From: Cymbomonas tetramitiformis
Lineage: Eukaryota; Chlorophyta; Pyramimonadophyceae; Pyramimonadales; Pyramimonadaceae
NCBI GenBank assembly: GCA_001247695.2
Contig: LGRX02009775.1
Span: forward strand, 1-14,984
Length of the DNA stretch: 14,984 nt
Direction of reading: 5' to 3'
Both the position numbers and the translations under genes were made by a program. The first letter of the stretch is position 1, and each line of letters opens with the position of its first letter. Below, piece after piece: positions 8,688-14,984 of this stretch. The notes below the pieces were generated by a model. That model was given only the letters and a program-made list of their open reading frames with translations. It was not told where the DNA came from and made no database searches.

Positions 8688-8696
8688 TATATATAT
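8688..8696 (-). promoter_or_regulatory. TATA-like box of the Ty3/Gypsy LTR
   Basis: The minus strand reads ATATATATA within CCATATATATACTTCACCTC, preceded by a G/A-rich run (about 8700-8722). It lies about 115 bases upstream of the gag ATG, in the right place to drive element transcription. Confidence 0.45.
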
Positions 8697-8799
8697 GGTT
8701 CCACCTTCTTCCCCCCTCAAGGAAGTGTGAATTCCATAGGCAGTTGTCAAGTGCCCATTACCTCATTAAGCAGCATGCAATTCTCATAGGAAGCAACTG

Positions 8800-8843
8800 T
8801 ACAGTTATTGTGTTGTTGCCCTACAGTTATTGGGTTGTTGCCC
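8800..8843. repeat. 22-bp tandem duplication in U3
   Basis: TACAGTTATTG(T/G)GTTGTTGCCC occurs twice back to back (8800-8821 and 8822-8843) with one difference. Short tandem repeats upstream of a TATA box in an LTR often act as activator sites; that role is inferred. Confidence 0.75.
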
Positions 8844-8969
8844 GATATATTGGTCATGAATGTACTGATTTCAGCATGACCAAAAATGCCAAATATAGTG
8901 TGGTTCACTATTATATAGTGGTATTTTAGGGTGCGCAGGGTTACTGTGACCCTCATCGCCTACAGTGAC

Positions 8970-9003
8970 ATTAGGGTGTTACATGGTATCAGTAACACCT
9001 AAT
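8970..9003. repeat. Inverted repeat of LTR-end-like sequence
   Basis: ATTAGGGTGTTAC is followed after about 9 bases by GTAACACCTAAT, its near-complete inverse. Both arms resemble the TGTAACACCC start of Gypsy LTRs, as though two element ends meet head to head. The spacer includes TGGTATCAG, which happens to match the start of an initiator-methionine tRNA primer site on the plus strand. Confidence 0.6.
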
Positions 9004-9098
9004 TATATCAAATTTAAGCAGTATGAACATTTCCTGAAGGAATGAAGCAAAACTGCATTTAGCATGTCACTGTTTACCACGTGATACTTGAGAGGTAC

Positions 9099-9152
9099 GT
9101 TACACCCCCTAGTTTTTGCACGTGATTATTAGGGTGTTACAGGGTGTTACAA
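9099..9152. repeat. Further TGTAACACCC-like motifs
   Basis: GTTACACCCCCTAG near 9099 faces TTAGGGTGTTACAGGGTGTTAC near 9130-9152, with the last motif duplicated. It may be a remnant of a deleted or very short LTR fragment. Confidence 0.45.
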
Positions 9153-10330
9153 GTGCTCACAAATTCTGCAGATATTTGTTGATAGGTAAAAAATTGGATC
9201 AGCAAAAAATTTTGGACCCAAATTTTTATTTTGTAATCTTACGTATTTCATTTTTACCCATTTTCACCACTTTTTGACTTATAAGTCAGTGTGTGTGAGC
9301 ACTGGGTGTATACTAAAATGTATATAGCTGTTACACCTCTGTAATATATCTCACCTGAATACATGAAATGGAATTTGACATTTTTCATGTTGGTATGTGA
9401 AGATATATGTATGGTCAATATTTGGTACATTGGGTTTTGCTGATTGAAACCCATGATAAATAGACCAAACCCTAATGATATATATATATATATATAGGTG
9501 TATCAACTTTAAGCGCAGTCACTTAAGTGATAACTTGTCAGTAACCTATCATTTACTTGGGCATATGGCAGTGCACTGAAAAAGTATCAAAGTGATATTT
9601 TCAGATTCCAAGTAATCAGAACAAAGCTCGATTAATGAATCAGAGCAACGTCTGAATAACCTCTATCAGTTGTCAATATGATTACTGATCTGAGAGAGTT
9701 ACATGCATTTGAACTGATCAGAACTGTATCAATTGTCAGAATGCAATGTAGAAGTTGGTGTTGCTCCAGCGATAGTAAAGGTATGGACAGTGTTCAGCAG
9801 TTACCAGCTGCATTATGAACACCGTATACTGCCTTCGGGTCTGGAGATATTCTCCATCCAGCCCTACAGCATGTGGTTTTATCCTGTTTACCATAACTAT
9901 CGCCATCACTGACATCCAACACGCACATGTGTTTGTTGGATGGTATCTACATTATCATACACATGGTTGATATTATAGTTGATCATTTCACTTAATGAAT
10001 CAGTGAATGTCAACATAGTGTCAGTGATTGTGCATTATGCAGGTACTTGCTGATTTAGTACATTTAAGCAAATTGATTTATCATATAAGATGATCTGTAT
10101 ACCACTGGACAGCATATAGCTAATATGATGTATATCAATTTGGTTAGTAAGTTGTAATCCTGCATATCTCATCATGATGAATGACGAGTTGATTGATATA
10201 TTTCACAAATGGCTCCGGTGAGTATTCTTTTCTTTGATCAACAGTAGAACAGTATTCCATCCCAAATCCTACGTCAGGAAATACTGAGCTAATTACTGTC
10301 TTACAGTAATCACCCACCTTTAAGAAAACA
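9153..10330. other. AT-rich stretch with no recognisable gene
   Basis: No frame shows sustained coding character. The stretch holds an AT microsatellite (9478-9496), a small palindrome GGAGATATTCTCC (9843-9855), and a hairpin with 9-bp arms CATCCAACA/TGTTGGATG (9913-9942). ATGGCTCCGGTGAGT at 10209 resembles a start codon followed by a splice donor, but no downstream exon can be supported. Confidence 0.6.
9478..9496. repeat. AT dinucleotide microsatellite
   Basis: A perfect (AT)n run of about 19 bases. Confidence 0.9.
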
Positions 10331-10342
10331 GGAGATATGGGG

Positions 10343-10397
10343 CCAGCCAGCGATATTCACCAACTTGGGTAACCCCCCCCGGCGCGGCGTTCTGGCT
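10343..10397. repeat. C-run stem-loop, copy 1
   Basis: It starts CCAGCCAGCGATATTCACCA, continues through ACTTGGGTAA, and has a C8 run followed by GGCGCGGCG. The arms AGCCAG...CTGGCT can pair, enclosing the C-run. The first 28 bases recur at 10765. Confidence 0.7.
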
Positions 10398-10764
10398 ATG
10401 AATAGTGGACCGCGATCTCTTCACTCACCATCGCATTTCTTAGCCATCCACATGGACACGCACCTAGCGCAGACATTTTCTTAAAATTCTCACAGTAATG
10501 AGCGTATGAACACCAGTTGTCCACACATATGTATCCGATGTGTTGTACTAGTTGTCCCTTATTATTTGAATTGTGGTTGTATATCGATGTACATGAAATA
10601 TTGAGAGAAGTGATATATTGATGTCGCATATCTATAATATCATATGTAATATTTGCAAATGCCAGCAATTTTTTCTTAGCTATAAGAAATTGGAGAATCA
10701 TATCTTAGGCCGGCCAGCCAGCACCAATATTTCTTATTTTAGTCCGTGCCATAACCTTCAAAAA
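10398..10764. other. Spacer between the two stem-loops; no gene
   Basis: AT-rich, with no supportable coding region. At 10708-10736 GGCCGGCCAGCCAGCACCAA repeats the CCAGCCAGC start of the stem-loops, a possible decayed third copy. Confidence 0.5.
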
Positions 10765-10818
10765 CCAGCCAGCGATATTCACCAACTTGGGTACCCCCAC
10801 CCCCCCGAAACGCTGGCT
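10765..10818. repeat. C-run stem-loop, copy 2
   Basis: It shares the 28-base core with copy 1, then GTACCCCCACCCCCCCG, and closes with CGCTGGCT, which pairs perfectly (8 bp) with AGCCAGCG at the start. The flanks of the two copies are unrelated, so the unit, not a larger block, was duplicated or moved. Confidence 0.75.
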
Positions 10819-11262
10819 ACTTTCTTATCGTCGGGGTTTTCTTAACGGTGGTGATTCTGTAATGATCAAGATTGGCACCTTATACCAAGTGGGTTCATTT
10901 ATAGCCTACACTTGCACAGCAGGTATGCTATGTGATATATTGATGCAACATCTGGTATGTATGTAAGATGTGCATATCTACAGTGTAACATAGTTGTATT
11001 GCTTGATCAACCCCCGGTTCCATAGGGTACAAACCTATGGTCGGTTAGGCGCGGACAGACAGTCACCAAGTCGATCAACAGAACTATATGGTGATTTCAA
11101 GATAAGTCCTTACTTTTTAATCTTGCAATACTTCCATGATACACTGTTAATATATGCCTATGTATGCCAACTGTTATCGTGATCAAGTTGGATGTATATA
11201 TGTGTGCATATATGTCACAAATTTATGACCAAACTGATAATTATAACAGTGTGAATGGTGCA
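10819..11262. other. No gene; one imperfect hairpin
   Basis: AT-rich. At 11009-11046 CCATAGG and CCTATGG pair around GTACAAA, and outer AACC/GGTT pairing extends the stem. The hairpin does not fold into a tRNA cloverleaf by eye. Confidence 0.5.
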
Positions 11263-11290
11263 TATGTCGCAGTATAACATGGTGGAATTA

Positions 11291-11346
11291 TGCTGCATGG
11301 TGTATACTGCATGCTGTATGCTGCATGTATGGTGTATGCTGCATGG
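11291..11346. repeat. Degenerate TGCTGCATG repeats
   Basis: TGCTGCATGGTGTA and close variants recur about four times, with irregular spacing. Confidence 0.65.
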
Positions 11347-11679
11347 TACAATATACATATGACTGGACAGCATCAATGTTAATCTGATGTTATATTGTGC
11401 GTCCGACTGCAAACATTGTATGTACATCTGCCAGTATTCGAACGAACATCATTTCTGCATGCTATGTGCGCGCGTCACGGATATTGAATGGCGCGCTGCA
11501 TGTTGATGTATTACGGATCATGCGCCCTCATCGCGCGTCCCCTGCGCATGATGAAATCATAGCAGGTGCGCATCTCCTGACGAGCTAAATCATCGTATGT
11601 GCGCGTCGATGAGCGATTTTTGTAAATCATCTGCAGATAATGAAATTATCATGTGCGTGCGCTGCACTGAACGATTAGT
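11347..11679. other. CpG-rich islands in AT-rich DNA; no gene
   Basis: GCGCG-containing patches (for example 11466-11500 and 11520-11550) alternate with AT-rich sequence. No frame is persuasive as coding. Confidence 0.45.
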
Positions 11680-11755
11680 GCGGATAGCGAACATCGCTGT
11701 CGCCGGTGTATGTCGCTGCGGATAGCGAACATCGCTGTCGCCGGTATGTGTCGCA
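11680..11755. repeat. 38-bp tandem duplication
   Basis: GCGGATAGCGAACATCGCTG, continuing through TCGCCGGT, occurs twice with a 38-base period (11680-11717 and 11718-11755) and minor differences at the end. Each unit contains GCGA...TCGC self-complementarity. Confidence 0.85.
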
Positions 11756-12611
11756 TGGTACGAATGTCATCGCGCGTACGAATCATACATACATATGATG
11801 ATTTTTCATTCGCGCGTCCATATGTCGCATATCGTACCAACCCTGCGAAATGTTGACAGCATGTATGTATATGCGATCCGTACGCAGTGCGCACACCTTG
11901 TCGCTGATTATTTGCTGACGATTTTACTGCGAATGCTATCAGCTGCGAATGCGTTCGCGATGATGATTCCTTGCGCACTCCGTTTGCTGACGATATTGTA
12001 GCGAATGATATTATTCGCTTGTAGATGATCGTATATGTGCGAGCGCTGTCGCCTGTATGTATGCGCGAACCTGTCACACACACAATATACAATATACAAT
12101 ACATCTACTGCTGCACACACTTATGTGTCCTCGTTCGTCGCGTGGACGGAAAATGACCACTGTCAAGGTCGATATTCAACCTTTCAGACTATGCGGCTGC
12201 TATTGAACTGTAGCAACTCGCAGCAAGTATTTGGTGGGTATGAGTGCAGTCTCTGGTGTCCAGAATCATCTGCTTGAGCTCAATGCTCCTCGTATACCTC
12301 AATGTCCTCACACCTCATAGGCGTTACCACCATCGGGTTGTGAACCCGAGAACATTGGGTGAACTAACAGTATCGGCTGACCGAATTAGCCTGTTGATAC
12401 CCGCATGTTGTTCAATTCATGCTTGAAGCGAAGACGCGTCCTCTCAGAACAGTTTGTTCTTCAAGAACTTGTCTTGCTTCATCATCGAGATGCCGTACTC
12501 GGCTTCTCGATGACAGATGTCACTCATGGTGAGTGGATGACAGATGTTATGACTGTACATGTCATAGTCGACCGTACTGACGATACTCGACGACTGTATG
12601 TCATTATAACA
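11756..12611. other. No supportable gene
   Basis: Mixed composition, with GCGA/TCGC-rich patches to about 12070, a short ACAATAT repeat (12078-12098) and a tight hairpin TCGGGTT-GTG-AACCCGA (12334-12350). A plus-strand frame at 12405-12626 (LKRRRVLSEQFVLQELVLLH) looks mildly protein-like, but it runs into the microsatellite and has no recognisable family. Confidence 0.4.
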
Positions 12612-12720
12612 TATGACATGACATGACATGGCATGACATGACATGATGACATGACATGGCATGGCATGGCATGACATGACATGACATGACATGGTATGAC
12701 ATGACATGGTATGACATGTA
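12612..12720. repeat. ATGAC/ATGGC pentanucleotide microsatellite
   Basis: About 20 units of GACAT or GGCAT, with occasional indels (for example the TG-ATGAC slip near 12645) and GGTAT variants. Frames through it are repetitive artefacts. Confidence 0.95.
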
Positions 12721-12753
12721 TGACACATGTGTCATGTATGACACATATGTCAT
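12720..12753. repeat. Twin palindromes next to the microsatellite
   Basis: TGACACATGTGTCA is a perfect 14-bp palindrome. It is followed by TGACACATATGTCA, which is nearly palindromic. Both may have arisen from the adjacent GACAT repeat. Confidence 0.7.
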
Positions 12754-12954
12754 CGGTCATATCCCTGACAGATCTCCCCTCTTAGAAGAGTTGTGACCTC
12801 ACAATATAGGGTGCATACCTTTGTATATGTCTTTGATGTCTTTGTTGTTGAGCTGGTACCAGTCTTCTTACACCGATGAGGCGTCCCTCAAGGTGTTTTT
12901 AGGATATCGGGGGGAACTGAGTCCACTTTAAACCCTCACCTTAGGCATTTAGCC

Positions 12955-13082
12955 TTACAGTTCTTAGGATGTAGCCCCCATGAATTGCGTATCGTATTTC
13001 AGAGTGACGTTTCAAGGTTTACAGTTCTTATGATGTAGCCCCCATGAATTGCGTATCGTATTTCAGAGTGACGTTTCAAGGT
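12955..13082. repeat. 64-bp tandem duplication at the edge of repeat unit copy 2
   Basis: The unit begins TTACAGTTCTTA(G/T)GATGTAG and ends CAGAGTGACGTTTCAAGG. It occurs at 12955-13018 and 13019-13082, with one substitution seen. Its last 16 bases are the first bases of the long repeat unit, and CGTATCGTATTTCAGAGTGA recurs again at about 13126. Confidence 0.9.
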
Positions 13083-13615
13083 ATCTTCCGAGGTTTACGT
13101 TACGGATAGATATAGCGCTGCCGTTCGTATCGTATTTCAGAGTGAGGAATTAAAAACGAATATGTTTTTACGGCTTTATATAATGCATCCACCTCTTCCT
13201 CCCTTCAGAGAGCTTACTCCCCCGAAGTTCACAGAAATACTATGGAGAGCCCAATTTTGGGGCTTGGTTTAATGCAAACGGAGTGGGCCCTGCTTAACGA
13301 GATATTGGAGGGTCTCTATGAGTCCACTTTAAATCCTTCACCCGATCTGCCCCAGTGCTCCTTTTATTTTTAGGTCCGGTACGCGCGCTTTGACGAACAT
13401 TTCATAGAGTGGATTCGACAACGTACTAATGTGAAATTTGTTTTAGTTATGTGTGTCAATCATAACTTAGGATCACAACTCCGTCCACCTCAGTATCCGG
13501 TAGCTGCGGATTACTGGCCATAAGACCCGAATGACAAACCACGGTCTGGAAAGGTAGCATAGCAGTTTTTATTTATCCACAGATATGGTACCCGCATATA
13601 TGCGTATCTGGGCAA
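13067..13615. repeat. Repeat unit copy 2, uninterrupted (empty site)
   Basis: About 549 bp matching 1-443 plus 3012-3121, with roughly a dozen differences. Single AGCTG at 13502-13506 is the unoccupied target of the Gag-only element. It contains TTTATATAATGC (about 13173-13184) followed by a pyrimidine-rich run. The phrase GAGTCCACTTTAAA within it also occurs at about 12919, outside the unit. Whether copies 1 and 2 are LTRs of a 13-kb element, solo LTRs or another repeat is unresolved. Confidence 0.88.
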
Positions 13616-13921
13616 CCAGGGCGATGCACCTCAACGGGCAAAAAAATCGTATTTTATTGACAATAATATTTTTATTCGTAAATTATGTAGTGTTGTGTGC
13701 AAGGGAGGACGTATTTTTTGAAAATTTATGCAGGAGGAGTACTGGAGGAGCCGACAGAGCCCAGCAGAGGCCGAGACAGCGCGCGGCCCGATACCCTCAC
13801 CCGTCACCTTGTTGTCTTGGTTCAGTCAGAAGGGAGACTAACTACAAACCCTCGTCTCCCTCCGCAGGACAACTCTCCCTCCACCCGTACACTCCTTTTT
13901 CAGCCTTCTACGCAGGTGAAG
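13616..13921. other. Transition from AT-rich to GC-rich DNA upstream of the terminal gene
   Basis: AT-rich with A/T runs to about 13730, then abruptly GC-rich. The frame of the terminal gene is already open here from 13691, after a TAG at 13688-13690, but it has no ATG before 13922. This could be a 5' leader, the end of an upstream exon or intron, or coding sequence from a non-ATG start. Confidence 0.5.
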
Positions 13922-14984
13922 ATGGTCTCCCTCATAAACGCGAACGACAGGAAGGTGCTCGAAGGCACCGTCCCGGGAAGACAACTGCATCCGGGGAGGG
14001 CGCAGGACGAGGGACCGGGCGTCTTCGAGAACCTGCTCCAGGAACAACAGGAGCTCCCGGGCAGCGAGCTCAGACAGGCGGTTGCCATCAGGCAGGGGAG
14101 ACCGCTGCATTGGGCACAACGCCCCACAAGGCAGTACTCTCCCATCGCCGTCACGGTCCCCAGTCTGGGGGGACCGGCATCACCATTCCAGGGGCCGAGC
14201 TGGGGGGAGCGGACAGGCCCGGACGACTGGAGGACCCTGTATGTCCACGCAGGTTCCATCCGGGCGGCGATGGGCTCCCGCATTTGGGCCTGCCGCATGA
14301 GACTCGCGGCGACGTTCTGGGGGACGCGACAGGGGGCATATACACGGCACCTAAGCAGGACCGTAGAGTCCGACGCCCTCCCGCCGCGCAGGAGGTATCA
14401 CAGGCAACGGCGCAGGTTCACGCTGGAACAGACGGAGCCGCGGGCAACACGACCGACGGGGACGTCGTGGACATCGTGGACTGTAGCCGCCACGGCGGTC
14501 TCCTTCCTTGCCATCCTGCGGAGGCGCGGGGCCCTCCGCAGGAAGGCAGTAAGGTGGCCGGCGGCCACCCTGGTGGCGGTGGCCCGCTGGAGGGGTTTCA
14601 TTCGCAGGAGGGAAGCCCTGGCGACACTGCCCAGCTCGACACTGCAGGAGCTGGAGGCGGCAGCCACCCTGGCAGACATCATACAGGGGTTGGGGCTCCA
14701 ATATTTTTGCAGGGAGGGGAACCTGGACGGACTCGGCGTCCAGGTCCGGACCCTGCGAGGGGTTGTGGCCAGGCACCTCGACGTGGACCTGCGGAGAGGC
14801 CTCCCGGGGTCCTACCAGAAGAGACTGCTCGGGCTGGCAGGGGCGGCGAGCACCCCGTGGGGACGGGCTATCCGGTCCTCGCCACAGCTCAAGAGCATCC
14901 TTTCGCAGGACTGGGCGCTTCTGTTCCCCCCAGACTACCATCTCGTACGCCTGGGGAGGTCCCTTCCGCGGGGACATGTCCTCA
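13922..14984 (+). CDS. Unrecognised arginine-rich protein, runs off the window
   Basis: From ATG 13922 the frame is open to the window end (354 codons plus one base) with no stop. Third codon positions are mostly G or C (CTG and CTC for Leu, ATC for Ile), as in genuine coding DNA of high GC content. The N-terminal 180 residues are Pro/Gly/Arg/Gln-rich and look disordered. Residues 157-166 are strongly basic (RRYHRQRRRF). Residues 181-200 (TSWTSWTVAATAVSFLAILR) are hydrophobic, followed by alternating Arg and aliphatic residues to about 232. The remainder is amphipathic and helix-like (LQELEAAATLADIIQGLG at 241-258; LLFPPDYHLVRLG at 333-345). I recognise no catalytic motif or family. Opposite-strand frames up to 208 codons are probably shadows. 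It may belong to a further mobile element, given its position just after a repeat. Confidence 0.55.
   Translation, partial: MVSLINANDRKVLEGTVPGRQLHPGRAQDEGPGVFENLLQEQQELPGSELRQAVAIRQGRPLHWAQRPTRQYSPIAVTVPSLGGPASPFQGPSWGERTGPDDWRTLYVHAGSIRAAMGSRIWACRMRLAATFWGTRQGAYTRHLSRTVESDALPPRRRYHRQRRRFTLEQTEPRATRPTGTSWTSWTVAATAVSFLAILRRRGALRRKAVRWPAATLVAVARWRGFIRRREALATLPSSTLQELEAAATLADIIQGLGLQYFCREGNLDGLGVQVRTLRGVVARHLDVDLRRGLPGSYQKRLLGLAGAASTPWGRAIRSSPQLKSILSQDWALLFPPDYHLVRLGRSLPRGHVL

Larger units (their letters stand above)
3283..8983 (-). mobile_element. Degraded Ty3/Gypsy chromovirus-type retrotransposon
   Basis: Domains run in Ty3/Gypsy order on the minus strand: Gag with a zinc knuckle, protease, reverse transcriptase, RNase H, integrase, chromodomain. 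The proposed right end is the TGTAACACCC sequence at 8983, a common start of fungal Gypsy LTRs. The left end is not an LTR, as the element stops against the repeat unit at 3121. Disabling changes include in-frame TAG at 8171-8173 and 7955-7957, frame changes near 7200, 6950, 3913 and 3362, and in-frame TGA at 3762-3764 and near 3668. This copy cannot make a full polyprotein by normal decoding. A relative with intact frames may exist elsewhere in the genome. Confidence 0.9.
8576..8983 (-). repeat. Candidate 5' LTR plus leader of the Ty3/Gypsy element
   Basis: On the minus strand it begins TGTAACACCCTAATG at 8983, the usual form of fungal Gypsy LTR starts, and ends at the gag ATG. It carries a TATA-like box (8688-8696), a duplicated 22-bp block (8800-8843) in the U3-like part and a GT/AT microsatellite (8616-8646) near gag. 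The LTR/leader boundary and primer-binding site cannot be fixed, because no second LTR is available for comparison. Confidence 0.55.

Noticed and set aside
8984..8992. TGGTATCAG as an initiator-Met tRNA primer-binding site of a plus-strand element
   Set aside because: It directly follows an LTR-like end, but no plus-strand gag or pol follows, and a nine-base match is weak. It also lies within the spacer of an inverted repeat.
11009..11046. tRNA-like hairpin
   Set aside because: Only one stem pairs well; there is no cloverleaf, no T-arm consensus and no CCA-proximal acceptor stem.
12612..12720. CRISPR-like array
   Set aside because: The repeats are five bases with no spacers, in a eukaryotic context.
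12444..12760. Minus-strand frames reading Cys/His/Met repeats
   Set aside because: They are translations of the ATGAC/ATGGC microsatellite, not zinc-finger proteins.
13838..14298. Two overlapping minus-strand frames upstream of the 208-codon one
   Set aside because: Short, overlapping in different frames, Cys/Ser/Pro-rich, and lying opposite the continuous plus-strand frame.
14351..14977. 208-codon minus-strand frame
   Set aside because: It is opposite a longer open plus frame in GC-rich DNA, with Pro/Arg/Gly-rich text and no recognisable domain. The plus frame is favoured, though not proven.

Overview
The window looks like a repeat-rich stretch of a eukaryotic nuclear genome. There is no bacterial-style operon, tRNA or rRNA. 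Most of the recognisable coding material belongs to retroelements, and a candidate spliceosomal intron interrupts one of them. The Ty3/Gypsy element ends in a chromodomain and has a TGTAACACCC terminus. That fits a fungal genome best, but an alga or other protist cannot be excluded from sequence alone.

Layout. Positions 1-443 and 3007-3121 are the two halves of one repeat unit, split by a 2,563-bp insertion at 444-3006. An uninterrupted second copy lies at 13067-13615 (about 98% alike by eye), so the window holds both the filled and the empty form of the site. The insertion has 254-bp direct terminal repeats that look identical, a 5-bp target duplication (AGCTG), and a single minus-strand Gag-like gene in two frames. 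It has no protease, reverse transcriptase or integrase. This is a young, Gag-only, non-autonomous LTR-type element.

From about 3283 to 8983 on the minus strand lies a degraded Ty3/Gypsy chromovirus: candidate LTR start at 8983, gag at 8575-7196, then protease, reverse transcriptase, RNase H, integrase and a chromodomain ending at 3283. It carries two in-frame TAG codons in gag, a Gag/Pol frame change, a frameshift in protease, a T-run frameshift and two TGA codons in the integrase tail, and a frameshift in the chromodomain. It also lacks a recognisable 3' LTR. Inside the integrase is a 123-bp insert with GT...AG ends, a CTGAT branch-like site and an 8-bp flanking duplication, which looks like a recently gained intron (introner-like).

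Positions 8984-12950 are AT-rich with no convincing gene. They contain LTR-end-like inverted repeats, two copies of a C-run stem-loop, a 38-bp tandem duplication and a pentanucleotide microsatellite. A 64-bp tandem duplication (12955-13082) leads into the second repeat-unit copy. After about 13740 the DNA becomes strongly GC-rich. A plus-strand frame is open from 13691 to the window edge and probably encodes an arginine-rich protein of at least 354 residues from ATG 13922. I recognise no family for it.

The window is a nest of elements, not a set of cooperating genes. The Gag-only element would need enzymes from a relative elsewhere, and the local Ty3/Gypsy copy is too damaged to supply them.
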